Shown here in pieces: positions 54,081 through 64,000 of a stretch of DNA of 64,000 nt. The position numbers were made by a program, and so were the translations under genes. The stretch comes from Brumimicrobium sp964585545 (GTDB lineage: Bacteria > Bacteroidota > Bacteroidia > Flavobacteriales_D > Crocinitomicaceae), in assembly GCA_964585545.1 (NCBI GenBank), contig CAZPDT010000014.1:35958-99957 (forward strand), in the 5' to 3' direction. Position 1 is the stretch's first letter. Each line of letters starts with the position of its first letter. The notes under the pieces are model-generated. The model saw nothing but the letters and a program-made list of their open reading frames with translations. It made no database searches and had not been told where the DNA came from.

Positions 54081-55499
54081 ATGCAAAAAAGCACCTACTT
54101 TTCGATTATTATTACACTATTATTTAGTTCTGTTTCCTTTTCTCAAGCTTTAGTGCTTGACCCAACCTTTGATACTGGTGTAGGCATTGAAGATAACTTT
54201 GTTTTAGCAACAGCCATTCAATCCAATGATAAAGTCATAATAGGTGGAGCCTTTAACTCCTTCAATGGGAATGCAGTAGGATCTATTGTCCGTACTAATC
54301 CTGATGGTAGTATTGATAATTCTTTTAATACAGGTATAGGCTTTAAGACATCACATGTTAATGCTATCGCCATCCAAAATAATGGAAAAATATTAGTCGG
54401 AGGCAGATTCAATAAATACAATGGTGTTGATATCGGAAAAAAAATAATCCGCCTCAATTCTGATGGAAGTGTAGATAATAGTTTTGATACAGGGACAGGA
54501 TTTGATGATGCCGTAGAAACAATTGTTCTTTCGCCCAATGGAGAAATTTTCGTTGGAGGGGATTTTACGACGTATAAAGGAACGAGAGTTGATGGGATTG
54601 CAAAAATTAATCCAGATGGAACCTTGGACACTTCCTTTGATACAAATCCTGTAGGATACATTAATCTTCCTGAAATTGAAGCAATCGCTGTTCAAAGCGA
54701 TGGTAAAGTTGTTGCAGGTGGTGAATTCACAAAATTTGATGGTGTCACATTAGGTAATATTGTACGCTTTAACACCGATGGAACCGTAGATAACACTTTT
54801 AATACAGGAACAGGCTTTAATAAAAGAGTAGAAGAGATAACAATTCAAGATGATGGAAAAATTCTAATTGGCGGACGTTTTGATGATTATAACGGCACAT
54901 CGTCAACCCGAATCATTCGTCTTAACACTGATGGATCTGTTGACAATTCTTTTAATACAGGAACGGGATTTAGTAATACGGCTCAAGAAATCGTAATTCA
55001 AGATGATGGAAAAATATTGGTGGGGGGTTGGTTTGCTTCTTACAACGAAGAAGCGGCAAAAAGGCTCATTCGACTAAATACGGATGGAACGCGCGACAAC
55101 TCTTTCAATATTGGAGCTGGATTTGACAGTCCTGTAGAATCAATAATAATACTTAATGATAAAAGAACTCTTGTAGGAGGTTGGTTTGAAAGTTATAATG
55201 GTACACCTGTAGGTCGGATTGTTAGATTAATGACAGGTCCCTTGGATTTGAATAAAGAAAGTCTAGCTGACAATATCAAAATGTATCCCAATCCAACTTC
55301 GGATCAAATTCAAATATCAGTTCCAAGTACTCAAACAGAGGTTCATATTATAGATTTAAATGGAGAATTAGTTTTTTCTAAAGTCTTGAATAATAAGAAC
55401 GAAATTATTACAACCAATGATATTCCTAACGGCATATATAATGTGCAATTTATTCACAATAATGGTATGACCAACAAGAAGCTTGTAGTCAACAGGTAA
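54081..55499 (+). CDS. Secreted delta-60-repeat protein with T9SS type A sorting domain
   Basis: This 472-residue protein has a signal peptide (MQKSTYFSIIITLLFSSVSFSQ) and then seven delta-60-type repeats of about 50 residues, each with IQxDGKILxGGxFxxYNG and GSVDNSFNTGTGF. They form a predicted beta-propeller over about 25-385. The last 80 residues are a type A T9SS sorting domain (YPNPTSDQIQISVP and VVNR end). It is likely secreted or surface-attached; its ligand is unknown. It stands alone. Confidence 0.9.
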   Translation: MQKSTYFSIIITLLFSSVSFSQALVLDPTFDTGVGIEDNFVLATAIQSNDKVIIGGAFNSFNGNAVGSIVRTNPDGSIDNSFNTGIGFKTSHVNAIAIQNNGKILVGGRFNKYNGVDIGKKIIRLNSDGSVDNSFDTGTGFDDAVETIVLSPNGEIFVGGDFTTYKGTRVDGIAKINPDGTLDTSFDTNPVGYINLPEIEAIAVQSDGKVVAGGEFTKFDGVTLGNIVRFNTDGTVDNTFNTGTGFNKRVEEITIQDDGKILIGGRFDDYNGTSSTRIIRLNTDGSVDNSFNTGTGFSNTAQEIVIQDDGKILVGGWFASYNEEAAKRLIRLNTDGTRDNSFNIGAGFDSPVESIIILNDKRTLVGGWFESYNGTPVGRIVRLMTGPLDLNKESLADNIKMYPNPTSDQIQISVPSTQTEVHIIDLNGELVFSKVLNNKNEIITTNDIPNGIYNVQFIHNNGMTNKKLVVNR

Positions 55500-55666
55500 T
55501 ATAGTTTAGTTGAGTATTATAAACGCTTTTATTTAAAATATCAAGGTTTAAAGTAGAGGTTAAGCATATTGTCCATGAATTTGGACACGTGCTTTGGTAA
55601 CTGTAAAGTACATTCTTTTTTTAGTTCATTAATAGAAGAAATGGAAATACTTTTCAAACTTTTCTA

Positions 55667-57778
55667 TCACTCTACTCTCCTTAACCCTATTCTCTTTCGC
55701 TCTCTATCCAATTGAATTATTTCCACCTTTACATGCTCATGTAGCTTGATAAAATCTGCAGGATTTTCCACAAATACATCTGCTAAATTCGATTTGTGTA
55801 TCAATCCATTCTCTTTGATTCCAATATTCACGAAAGCACCGAAATTCGTTACATTCGTCACTATCCCATTCAGTTCTTTACCTATACTTATATCCTCGAT
55901 TGTTTTGATGGTGCTGTCAAACTCTAATACTTTTGTCTTTCCCCTCGGATCGCGTCCAGGCTTTTTCAATTCATTAACAATATCCTCGAAAGTATAGACA
56001 TCAATAAATTCAAAATCTTTGTGTTTCAATTCAGAAAGTAATTGATCATTTCCTATGATATCCCTCACTTCCATTTGAAGTTGCTTGGCCATTTTTTGAA
56101 TTAAAGCATAGCTTTCTGGATGAACAGCAGAATTATCCAACGGATTTCTTCCATCAGTTATTCTCAAAAATCCAGCAGCCTGTTCAAACGCTTTGTTCCC
56201 TAAACGTTTTACTTTTTTCAATTCCTCTCTCGATTGAAATGCTCCATTTTTTCTTCGATAATCGATAATGTTTTCTGCTAATTGAGCACCTAAGCCTGAA
56301 ACGTAACTTAACAAATAAGGTGAAGCAGTATTGAGATTAACGCCTACCTCATTCACACAAGATACCACCACATCATCCAATCGTGCCTTGAGTAGTTTTT
56401 GATCAACTTCATGCTGATATTGTCCTACTCCGATAGATTTTGGATCGATTTTTACCAATTCAGCCAATGGATCCATTAAGCGCCGACCGATTGAAACTGC
56501 TCCACGAACAGTAACATCGTAATCTGGAAACTCCGCTCTTGCAATAGCACTTGCACTATAGACTGAGGCGCCATCTTCTGAAACTACAAATACAGAGACC
56601 TCAGACTTAAAGCGAATCCGTTTAACCATGTACTCCGTTTCTCGACTTGCAGTGCCATCTCCAATAGCAATTACTTCAATTTTATAGGCTTCAACCAATT
56701 GTGCAATTTTACTTTTTGCTTTTCCTACATCATTTTTAGGAGGATGAGGAAAAATGGTTGTATTGGTCAGCAATTCTCCTGCCTCATCCAAACACACGAC
56801 CTTACATCCCGTTCGAAAACCAGGATCAATTGCCAGGATTCGTTTTTTTCCAAGCGGAGGTGCCAAAAGCAACTGTCGTAAATTATCCGAAAACACATCA
56901 ATTGCTTTTTGATCTGCGTCTTTTTTCTTTTCCTGAATGGCTTCGTTTTCAATCGCTGGATGAAGTAAGCGTTTAAATGCGTCCCGATATGCTTTCTCAA
57001 CCTCAACAGCACATAAATTATCGTTTTTCAAATAGAATCGCGACAGAAAATCAAAAATATATTCTTCGTCGACTGCAATTTTCATTCTTAATAATCCTTC
57101 GTTACTAGCACGGTAAATTGCCAAAAATCGATGGGATGGACATTTTTTCAATGAAGAAGTGTAATCAAAGTAATCACGGTACTTCTCTGCTTCTTGTTTT
57201 TTGCTTTTTACTACTTGTGAAGAAATGCGACCGTAAATAAAATAGGAATTTCTTAATTTACTCCGCACAATGTCATTTTCATTTACCCATTCGGCAATAA
57301 TGTCACGAGCTCCTGCCAATGCCTCTTCTTCATCTTTTACTTTGCCTTTTACAAAGCGACTTGCAGCAGTTTCAGGTGCTTGATTCCCTTGTGACATCAA
57401 TAGTTTTGCCAAGCCTTCAAGTCCCAGTTGACGCGCTTTTTCAGCACGGGTTTTTCGTTTTTTCTTATAAGGAAGATAAATATCTTCTAATTCATTATTT
57501 TTAAAGCAATGATTGATTTTTTCTCTAAGTTGATCAGATAGTTTTCCTTGCTCTTCAATAGCATTAAGTATCGTTTCTTGTCGCTGTTTAATTTGATTGT
57601 ATTTCTCTGAAGCATCTCGGATTTTTGCAATTTCTACTTCATCCAGTGCTCCTGTAGCTTCTTTTCTATACCGAGAGATAAAAGGAATCGTCGCTCCATC
57701 TTCCAACAGTTTTAAAGTGGCTCGAATTGAACGCTCTTGAATTCCTGTTTGATGAATGATATAGTTTGCTATCTGCAT
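55667..57778 (-). CDS. tex: Tex-family transcription accessory protein
   Basis: This 703-residue RNA-binding protein has an N-terminal helical Tex domain (YIIHQTGIQERSIRATL, FISRYRKEATGALDEV), a YqgF-like domain near 325-450 (ILAIDPGFRTGCKVVCLD), a helix-hairpin-helix (NLNTASPYLLSYVSGLG) and a C-terminal S1 domain (GIVTNVTNFGAFVNIGIK). Its length is somewhat below the 750-780 typical of the family but all domains are present. It lies downstream of the tRNA terminator. Confidence 0.93.
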   Translation of the reverse strand: MQIANYIIHQTGIQERSIRATLKLLEDGATIPFISRYRKEATGALDEVEIAKIRDASEKYNQIKQRQETILNAIEEQGKLSDQLREKINHCFKNNELEDIYLPYKKKRKTRAEKARQLGLEGLAKLLMSQGNQAPETAASRFVKGKVKDEEEALAGARDIIAEWVNENDIVRSKLRNSYFIYGRISSQVVKSKKQEAEKYRDYFDYTSSLKKCPSHRFLAIYRASNEGLLRMKIAVDEEYIFDFLSRFYLKNDNLCAVEVEKAYRDAFKRLLHPAIENEAIQEKKKDADQKAIDVFSDNLRQLLLAPPLGKKRILAIDPGFRTGCKVVCLDEAGELLTNTTIFPHPPKNDVGKAKSKIAQLVEAYKIEVIAIGDGTASRETEYMVKRIRFKSEVSVFVVSEDGASVYSASAIARAEFPDYDVTVRGAVSIGRRLMDPLAELVKIDPKSIGVGQYQHEVDQKLLKARLDDVVVSCVNEVGVNLNTASPYLLSYVSGLGAQLAENIIDYRRKNGAFQSREELKKVKRLGNKAFEQAAGFLRITDGRNPLDNSAVHPESYALIQKMAKQLQMEVRDIIGNDQLLSELKHKDFEFIDVYTFEDIVNELKKPGRDPRGKTKVLEFDSTIKTIEDISIGKELNGIVTNVTNFGAFVNIGIKENGLIHKSNLADVFVENPADFIKLHEHVKVEIIQLDRERKRIGLRRVE

Positions 57779-57830
57779 TACGTCTTAATATTTGGTAAAT
57801 AAAAGCAGAAAATTATAAAATTATTGCTTA

Positions 57831-57862
57831 AAAAAAATAGCTGTATCAAGGATTGATACAGC
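57831..57862 (-). terminator. Terminator of tRNA-Arg
   Basis: GCTGTATCAA (57840-57849) pairs with TTGATACAGC (57853-57862), and read on the minus strand it is followed by a T run. Confidence 0.8.
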
Positions 57863-57875
57863 CACCTGTTTCATG

Positions 57876-57949
<74 letters not shown>

Positions 57950-57950
57950 T

Positions 57951-57984
57951 AAAAAAAAAGGGGATAAAATTAATTATCCCCTTT
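57951..57984 (-). terminator. Terminator of tRNA-Pro
   Basis: GGGGATAA (57960-57967) pairs with TTATCCCC (57974-57981), with extra A/T pairs and a T run on the minus strand. It lies between the two tRNA genes. Confidence 0.75.
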
Positions 57985-57985
57985 G

Positions 57986-58060
57986 TCGGGGTGGCAGGAT
58001 TCGAACCTGCGACCTCCTGCTCCCAAAGCAGGCGCGATGACCGGGCTACGCTACACCCCG
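57986..58060 (-). tRNA. tRNA-Pro (anticodon TGG)
   Basis: The minus strand has acceptor stem CGGGGTG/CACCCCG, anticodon stem CCTGC/GCAGG with loop TTTGGGA (anticodon TGG), and T arm GCAGG/CCTGC with TTCGAAT. The total length of 75 nt is normal. Confidence 0.95.
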
Positions 58061-58281
58061 AACTGATTTTTTATTTGTTTATTTTAAAAAAATCAAAACC
58101 TATTCCGGTTTGCTCAATAATTTCAAAGTAACACTTACAATTCCGCCTTAACGGACGGCAAAGATAAAACTCTTTTTTAAGTTAACAAGAAGTTTTTTGA
58201 GAATATTTTTAACTGTTAATTTCGGCTGCGCTCAACAGAGCGGTAAACACAGATTAACCTGCGTTATTAATTGCGCTGAAA

Positions 58282-59568
58282 TCACTCAATATAATATAAA
58301 ATCATTCTTTTAATGGCCTGTTGACATACATGACAAAATGCAGGCGCTCGATTTGTTTTCATGCGACAGTCTAAACTGCTAGTGTAAATCGCTTTTCCTG
58401 GCAATCCTTCGTAAACTCCTATCGGATATTTTGCTGCATCGGATAGCGGTGTGGGAATAGGCGTTCCTTCTTTTAATTCGTCCTTCCACTTCCGGTCAAA
58501 ATGAACCAAAGTTGTGATGTTGGGTTCCCAAGGTTCAGAATGACTTGATATTAAATTGCTCAAAACATCGCCAGGATAAAAATATTCATCACCTAAACCG
58601 CCAAAACTATGGCCAAACTCATGAACCACAACAGGTTTGAACTGCTTACTCCCAGTTGACACCAAAGTGTATAAATTAAATATACCACCACCGCCATAGG
58701 TTTTAGTATTGGCGAGAACAATAATAAACTGGTAGGGAATCCCCGCCAAGACATCATGTACTTTTTGAACTTCATTGGTTGTCAAATAACGTTCGGCATA
58801 AAAGGTGTCAAAATGAGCATTCACAGCGGTATTTTTCCAATTGTTTTTATGAGGAACACTCACCCCGGCATCCTTTGAAATACTTTTTACTGCAATGAAA
58901 TTGAAACAATCTGCATATTGCTTAAACGGATAATACGACAAAATTTCTTGAGTAGCTGTTTTTGCTGCCTTCAAAAATGCCTCCATATCTCCTTCTCTAT
59001 ATCCTTCTGCAACAAAGGCAACATTAATGGGAGTTTTGGATTTTTTAGCTTTATGAATGTACTCAAATGGAGTGATGTTTTCTCTCCCCATCTCCTGAAC
59101 CTGTATCTCTTTAGGATTAAAATTTTGAATAAACTGTTTCATTTGATTTCCCAAACCATCATTCAAAACTACTTCTATGCGCACATTATTCTTGGGAAAA
59201 GGAACTAAAAAAACATTTTCAAAACTCCGCTTAGTTTGTGTTGCTTCTTCTGTTGAAAGCCATTCTTGAAATAAAGTACTAAAACTTTTGGTGTAAATGA
59301 GCTGATCAGAATCCACATCATAGATATGAATTTGTCCACTTCCCTTTAAAACAGTCGTTGTTAAATGGTGTTTTCTTCCCGACCACTGAGGGTAGGAGAC
59401 CATTTTATCCAAAAGAATTGTTTGCTCCTCACTATTTCCTCCAAAAATATAATCCAAACGCAGCGTTTTGTTTTCAAAAAACTGGTTGAAATCTTGGGCT
59501 TTGAGTTGAAGACCAAAAATAAATACAAAAACCAAAAGTAAAAAGCTATAGTTTTTTCTAAATCCCAT
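58282..59568 (-). CDS. Secreted M64-family zinc metallopeptidase
   Basis: This 428-residue protein starts MGFRKNYSFLLLVFVFIFG, a signal peptide; 16 upstream in-frame codons are not supported. An N-terminal immunoglobulin-like domain (about 25-175) precedes the catalytic domain with PINVAFVAEGYREGDM and the zinc motif HEFGHSFGGLGDEY (about 316-329), characteristic of peptidase family M64 (IgA-peptidase type). No sorting domain is present, so it may be periplasmic or secreted by another route. It has a -7 motif at 59572-59579. Confidence 0.88.
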   Translation of the reverse strand: MGFRKNYSFLLLVFVFIFGLQLKAQDFNQFFENKTLRLDYIFGGNSEEQTILLDKMVSYPQWSGRKHHLTTTVLKGSGQIHIYDVDSDQLIYTKSFSTLFQEWLSTEEATQTKRSFENVFLVPFPKNNVRIEVVLNDGLGNQMKQFIQNFNPKEIQVQEMGRENITPFEYIHKAKKSKTPINVAFVAEGYREGDMEAFLKAAKTATQEILSYYPFKQYADCFNFIAVKSISKDAGVSVPHKNNWKNTAVNAHFDTFYAERYLTTNEVQKVHDVLAGIPYQFIIVLANTKTYGGGGIFNLYTLVSTGSKQFKPVVVHEFGHSFGGLGDEYFYPGDVLSNLISSHSEPWEPNITTLVHFDRKWKDELKEGTPIPTPLSDAAKYPIGVYEGLPGKAIYTSSLDCRMKTNRAPAFCHVCQQAIKRMILYYIE

Positions 59569-59571
59569 ATC

Positions 59572-59579
59572 CAAAAGTA
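59572..59579 (-). promoter_or_regulatory. Candidate -7 promoter element of the M64 peptidase gene
   Basis: On the minus strand this reads TACTTTTG, matching TAnnTTTG, only 3 bp before the chosen start. Confidence 0.3.
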
Positions 59580-60161
59580 ATTTTGTAAAATTATGTATTT
59601 TATCCCGCAAACACATACTGATGTTTATTATAGACTCAAACTGTTTATTGTTTATTATTGAGCGTATTCTTTCATTTTAAACTTCAATATAATGACATTC
59701 GGCTAATTTACGCTAAATTATAAAGTGGATTTTTTACATAATTAATCAAGATTAATTGTATTAAAATTAGTAATAATTATGGAAAGAGAAAGTCGAACAT
59801 TCAGCAAAGAGGAGAAAACAAAACAAGACATCTCCGATGACATCGTTGAGATAACACCTCTTTTTTCCCTATTCCCTTAATGAAATTTGTTGTCTTTTTG
59901 ACTGAGTGTAGCGATGATTTTTTTACGTCTGTTTAGGAATTTCAAATATTATAACAACAAAGCGTTTCCTATTCACAGATATAATTCGCTTAAATTCATC
60001 AAGTTAAACTAAGACAATATGCCAAGTAAATATATTTTCATCACAAAAGTCAAAGAATTTACTGACTATTATTGCTAAAGTATTTTAAAAAAAATTTTGG
60101 TCTTTTTAAAAAAAGTACGTAAATTATACCCATCATATATTTTAAAGGAGGAAAGTTATAT
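59580..60161. other. Long intergenic region, no supported gene
   Basis: It holds the M64 upstream sequence and A/T-rich DNA. A short frame at 59779-59880 (MERESRTFSKEEKTK...) has no support. The right end has a strong Shine-Dalgarno AAAGGAGG at 60144-60151 leading to the ATG at 60162. Confidence 0.5.
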
Positions 60162-61746
60162 ATGAATTGTAAACATATAAAATTATTATTATTTTATTGA
60201 AACACACTACAAAATAAAAGATATAAGACTTATGAACGTTTCATTAAAACGTATTCTAAATTGGATAACCAGCAAAGAAATTGTTCTTTCTCATAGACTT
60301 TGTGGATCTGTCTCAAATACTGCTTATGATTTAAGCTATACCGATAATGGAAACAATGTAGGTCCTCAAAATGAAACCACTAACGCTTCTGGAGAAATTC
60401 TCCTCGGCAATTTGCCCCAAGGTGCGTATGGCGATTTTACTGTAACCAACGCAAATGGATGCAGTGCTTCCGCACCAAATACCATCAACCTTAATGACCA
60501 AGGTGGGCCTTCTGTTACTGCCCCCAATGATGTCGAAATTTGTATTGGGCAAAGTGTAACATTAACGGCTACAAACCCAGATGGAGCAACAATCACATGG
60601 GACATCAGCATCAATGATGGTGTTGCGTTCACTCCAACTTCTAGCGGTACTACGGTCTATACTGTTACGGCTACTGATGTCAACAATTGTTCCGCCACAG
60701 ACAACGTTAGTGTTATCGTTCATAACTTACCTTCAATAGATGCCGGACAAGACCAGTCCATTTGTAATGGGGAAAGTACAACCCTTTCTGCTAGTGGAGC
60801 GGGTGCTGGAGGCAATTACGTATGGGATCAAAATGTAACCAACGGAAGTCCTTTTATTCCAACTGCCACCGCAACTTACGAAGTAACTGGAACTGATGCC
60901 AATGGTTGTGTCAATACAGACCAAGTTGAAGTTACTGTGAACGAAAACCCTGTTCCCGACTTTGAAGGCGATAACCTTAGAGGTTGTGAACCGTTAATTG
61001 TTAACTTTACCAACAATACAGGATTGACTGGAGCTACTTGTTACTGGGAATTCGGTGATGGAAATACAAGCAGTTTGTGTGATAATGTATCCAACACTTA
61101 TGCTTCAAGCGGACTTTATAGTGTAACTTTAACCGTAACTGATGCCAATGGTTGCTCTGGAACATACACAGCACAAGATTACATTGAAGTCACTCCAAAA
61201 CCAGACGCTCTGTTTACTGCCGACCCAATGGTGTCAGGAACTAGTAATCCTGAAGTTAATTTTACCAATGAAACCCAAAATGGCACAGACTTTACGTGGA
61301 TTTTTGGAGATGGCTCACCCGCGGAGTATACATTTAATGCAACACATACTTTCCCTGATGATAAAGATGGTGAATACATTGTTACACTTATTGCTTCTAA
61401 TGGTCCTGACTGTAATGACACAGCAAAAGCGGTCATTAAAATAGAAGAGGATTTGATTTTCTATATTCCCAATTCATTTACTCCTGATAAAGATAATTTT
61501 AATGAAACATTTAAGCCTATATTCACTTCAGGATTTGATTCTCAAACTTATACATTGACCATCTACAATCGATGGGGTGAAATTATTTTTGAATCACACA
61601 ACACAAATGTTGGTTGGAACGGAACCTACGGTGAAAACAGTACAAGAATTGTCAAACAAGGGACATATGTTTGGAAAATTAAGGTAAAAGAAACTGGAAA
61701 AGATAAACACAATACGTATACGGGTCACGTTAATCTGTTGAAATAG
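60162..61746 (+). pseudogene. Decayed PKD/Ig-repeat adhesin with T9SS type B sorting domain
   Basis: A signal-peptide-like start MNCKHIKLLLFY (60162-60200), preceded by a perfect Shine-Dalgarno, stops after 12 codons. From 60232 another frame runs 504 codons but begins inside a repeat module (NTAYDLSYTDNGNNVG) with no signal peptide. The rest holds Ig/PKD modules (YWEFGDGNTSSLC, FTWIFGDGSPAEY) and a complete C-terminal type B sorting domain (IPNSFTPDKDNFNETF, YNRWGEIIFES, GWNGTYG). It looks like a giant secreted adhesin that lost its 5' part. The 60232 ATG could still drive a non-exported fragment. Confidence 0.65.
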
Positions 61747-61989
61747 ATGCTTGCTGTAGTTCAAAATACAGGATTTTATCAATACTTCTGTAAACAGGTT
61801 AATTTTAATAAAACAATAATTTAAGAATGCTAATCCAATAGCTTGACGAAGTGAGTTCGCAAGGCGGTTCATGAATTTAATTTTGAATCTGTTTTAAAAG
61901 GGAGTTCTAAAAATTGTTTTTTTATCCCATTTAATTTTCATACCTTTGAAATAACTACATACGTGACTTAAACGTCCAAAAATTAAGGT

Positions 61990-64000
61990 ATGATTAGAAA
62001 AACACTCTATACTCTGGCTTTTGTCATGAGTGCATTTGTTGCGAATGCTCAAAATTGTCCTGATTATTCAAATACTGTTCAAGCTGCTGGAGAAGCTTGT
62101 GGTGGACAGAACTATACAATGACTGTGGAAAACACAAATTGTAATGGGGAAATCTTTATTGATATTGAAACTAATTTTGATAATGGCTGGGGTTTTAACT
62201 GGACTTTAGAAAGTGTTTCTACAGGAAGTGTTTTAGGCAGTGGTAATAATGGTAATACGACAGTAACTATTGGTCCTATAGACCCCAACACTCAAGGAAA
62301 TTCCTTTGATTTGATTGTACACGACCCTTATGGATACGGTTTTTTACCTGGTGATGTGGATGCACTTCAAGGAGGGAACGTCCTGGCGCATGTAGACAGC
62401 CCTGGACACGCTATGTTTGCGGCCAATATTTCTATTAGCTCGGCAACAATCACTATACAAACACCTTCTGGACCTGTTACTTCAACTGTTGGGAATTGCA
62501 ACGATTTCATTGTCCAAGTCCCCTTATCAAACAACAATTATTGTAATATATTAAATGTCAATCTTCCATGGACAATTACTTGTGATGTCACAGGAGCAAC
62601 ACTTGCCAGTGGGAATCACCCTGTTACAGTTTACCCTCAAGTTCCTACTGACCCTAGTGATCTCGTTGATATTACATGGAATACAACTACATGTTCTTGG
62701 GACGTTTCCGCAAATTTCGACTGTACTAATGCTGATATAGGTAGTATATTCGATATTTCTCCTAATCCAAATACTGGCCCAAGTGATGTATGTGTGGATG
62801 GTAATGAAACTTTTACAGTAACTTATAACGGAATCCCGGGAAGTCCAAACTGTTGTGAAACTGCAGGACCACTAGTTCCTATAACTTATGATAATACGAT
62901 AGATCCCTCCGGTGTAATTCCAAGTACTTCCCCTTTTTGGTCCAATTCTAACCATGCAGGGTATATAAATTTCCCGCCAAATGGTACGGGTGGAAGCGCT
63001 ACATCTATTGATTTATGTCTAAGCGTATCAAACTTTTGCTTTGAATATCCTTTTTCTAACTCATATTGGGTTACTGTTTATGTTGATGGTATGGTTATTT
63101 ATGACCAAAATTTCCCAACTGGTGGCAATATGAACAATTGCTTTGATTTAACAGATATTCCTGGATATAATCAGACAAGTGAAGTAGAAATATATGTATA
63201 TCCTAATCACTTTTCAGATGGTTGGGGTCATACGATATTTAATCCGAATACTACTTGTGGGAATTGGACAGATTATAATGAATGGACTGCAGATATTTCC
63301 GCCTCCATCGATGTAACATTTGAAGAGATGATTGGTTCGCCCCTCTCCTGCGTTGATGATTTTAATGTTTCTTTTATTAACTGTAATCCACCAGTACCTA
63401 CTTTTTCAACTGTTGCTCAAGCAGATTGTGATAATCCAAGTACGCTAGAGGTAACCAATTATGACAATTCATTTACCTATAACATTTCACCTTCTGGGGC
63501 GTCAATTAATAGCTCAGGAATCATTAGTGGAACCGCTGGGAATTATACTCTTACCGTTAACAATGGAAATTGTGATGAAACGGCAACATTTACAATTAAT
63601 TCTCAATTACCCAACCCAACCGCTACTGCATCTTCGAACAGCCCTATTTGTGAAGGGGCTACAATCGCTCTTAATGCTTCAGGCGCAGGAACAGGTGGTT
63701 CTTACAGTTGGTCAGGTCCTAATTCTTATACTTCTACGGTGCAAAATCCTTCTATTCCAAATGCCACACCTGGAAATAGTGGAAATTACACCGTTACTGT
63801 TACCAATAATGATGGGTGTTCAGATCAAGAATCAGTAAATTTTACCGTTAATCCACTTCCAACGCCTTCCATTGATCCCGTTGCTGCTTTATGCATTGAC
63901 GCTTCTTCTGTAACTCTTGTTGGTAATCCATCTGGTGGAACGTTCTCTGGAACAGGCGTTACTGGAACTTCATTTGATCCTACTGCAGCTGGTGTTGGAA
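61990..64000 (+). CDS. Large secreted multi-domain protein, 3' end outside window
   Basis: An open frame of 670 codons runs from the ATG at 61990 to the window edge. A signal peptide (MIRKTLYTLAFVMSAFVANAQ) is followed by cysteine-bearing jelly-roll-like modules, each with WGFNW/GWGHTIF-type aromatic strands and an N-C-D/N rich context. From about residue 520 come Ig-like/PKD-type adhesion modules (SSNSPICEGATIALNASG, NYTVTVTNNDGCSD). This architecture predicts a T9SS-exported surface adhesin; the sorting domain would lie beyond the window. It follows the decayed adhesin by 243 bp. Confidence 0.85.
   Translation, partial: MIRKTLYTLAFVMSAFVANAQNCPDYSNTVQAAGEACGGQNYTMTVENTNCNGEIFIDIETNFDNGWGFNWTLESVSTGSVLGSGNNGNTTVTIGPIDPNTQGNSFDLIVHDPYGYGFLPGDVDALQGGNVLAHVDSPGHAMFAANISISSATITIQTPSGPVTSTVGNCNDFIVQVPLSNNNYCNILNVNLPWTITCDVTGATLASGNHPVTVYPQVPTDPSDLVDITWNTTTCSWDVSANFDCTNADIGSIFDISPNPNTGPSDVCVDGNETFTVTYNGIPGSPNCCETAGPLVPITYDNTIDPSGVIPSTSPFWSNSNHAGYINFPPNGTGGSATSIDLCLSVSNFCFEYPFSNSYWVTVYVDGMVIYDQNFPTGGNMNNCFDLTDIPGYNQTSEVEIYVYPNHFSDGWGHTIFNPNTTCGNWTDYNEWTADISASIDVTFEEMIGSPLSCVDDFNVSFINCNPPVPTFSTVAQADCDNPSTLEVTNYDNSFTYNISPSGASINSSGIISGTAGNYTLTVNNGNCDETATFTINSQLPNPTATASSNSPICEGATIALNASGAGTGGSYSWSGPNSYTSTVQNPSIPNATPGNSGNYTVTVTNNDGCSDQESVNFTVNPLPTPSIDPVAALCIDASSVTLVGNPSGGTFSGTGVTGTSFDPTAAGVG

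Noticed and set aside
54218..54695. Two minus-strand frames of 147 and 100 codons
   Set aside because: They are antisense to the delta-60 repeats, and the repeated pattern follows from the repeat DNA.
59779..59880. 33-residue frame MERESRTFSKEEKTK
   Set aside because: It is short, with no promoter or relatives known to me; kept only as a note in the intergenic region.
60366..60632. 88-codon minus-strand frame
   Set aside because: It is antisense to the Ig modules of the decayed adhesin.

Overview
The window looks like a chromosomal segment of a low-GC member of the Bacteroidota, most likely Flavobacteriales. The evidence is: several proteins with type IX secretion (T9SS) sorting domains of both type A and type B; a PorP/SprF-family protein; promoters with the Bacteroidota -7 motif TAnnTTTG close to start codons; little use of Shine-Dalgarno sequences; and families such as DUF3127, DUF5522 and DUF6495 that I know mainly from this phylum. 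The paired 'secreted type B protein + WMNTG/INWGDN-type protein' genes recall Crocinitomicaceae-like genomes, but that placement is inference. No rRNA operon, CRISPR array, phage or intact insertion sequence is visible.

Layout. 1-7.1 kb: envelope lipoproteins, a spermidine-synthase-like methyltransferase, a flavin reductase, an SSB-like DUF3127 protein, and a PLP sulfur-amino-acid lyase divergent from an Lrp/AsnC regulator with an inverted repeat between them. 7.2-8.2 kb: a nucleotide-sugar epimerase followed by a 15-bp tandem repeat. 8.3-14.3 kb: a divergent phenylacetate cluster, with paaABCD plus a small metal-binding lipoprotein on one side and two PaaE-like reductases plus a short-chain dehydrogenase on the other. 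14.4-21.2 kb: a T9SS module of giant SBBP/PKD secreted protein, PorP/SprF and a PorE-like TPR/PD40/OmpA protein. 21.2-25.7 kb: two tandem copies of a two-gene unit, each preceded by a nearly identical 250-bp non-coding leader.

25.9-29.7 kb: dnaK and prfC. 30.4-36.2 kb: a secreted TPR-like protein, a His-rich protein with a TonB-dependent receptor (probable metal uptake), and an ABC transporter. 36.4-57.8 kb: mostly housekeeping genes (thioesterase, threonylcarbamoyl-AMP synthase, glyS, nfu, lptF/G, tgt, glycosyltransferase plus ECF sigma factor, rsmG, acyl-CoA dehydrogenase, ribF, aroB, proline dehydrogenase, tex) mixed with small envelope proteins and a delta-60-repeat T9SS protein. 57.8-58.1 kb: tRNA-Arg and tRNA-Pro. 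58.2-64 kb: an M64 peptidase, a decayed PKD adhesin, and the start of another large secreted protein that runs off the end.

How the genes work together. The clearest functional units are the phenylacetyl-CoA epoxidase cluster, the adhesin/PorP/PorE-like secretion module, and the His-rich/TonB metal-uptake pair. The most unusual part is 21.4-25.7 kb: the non-coding leaders of the duplicated units are much more alike than the genes they precede, one second gene is frameshifted, and both second genes look cut short.
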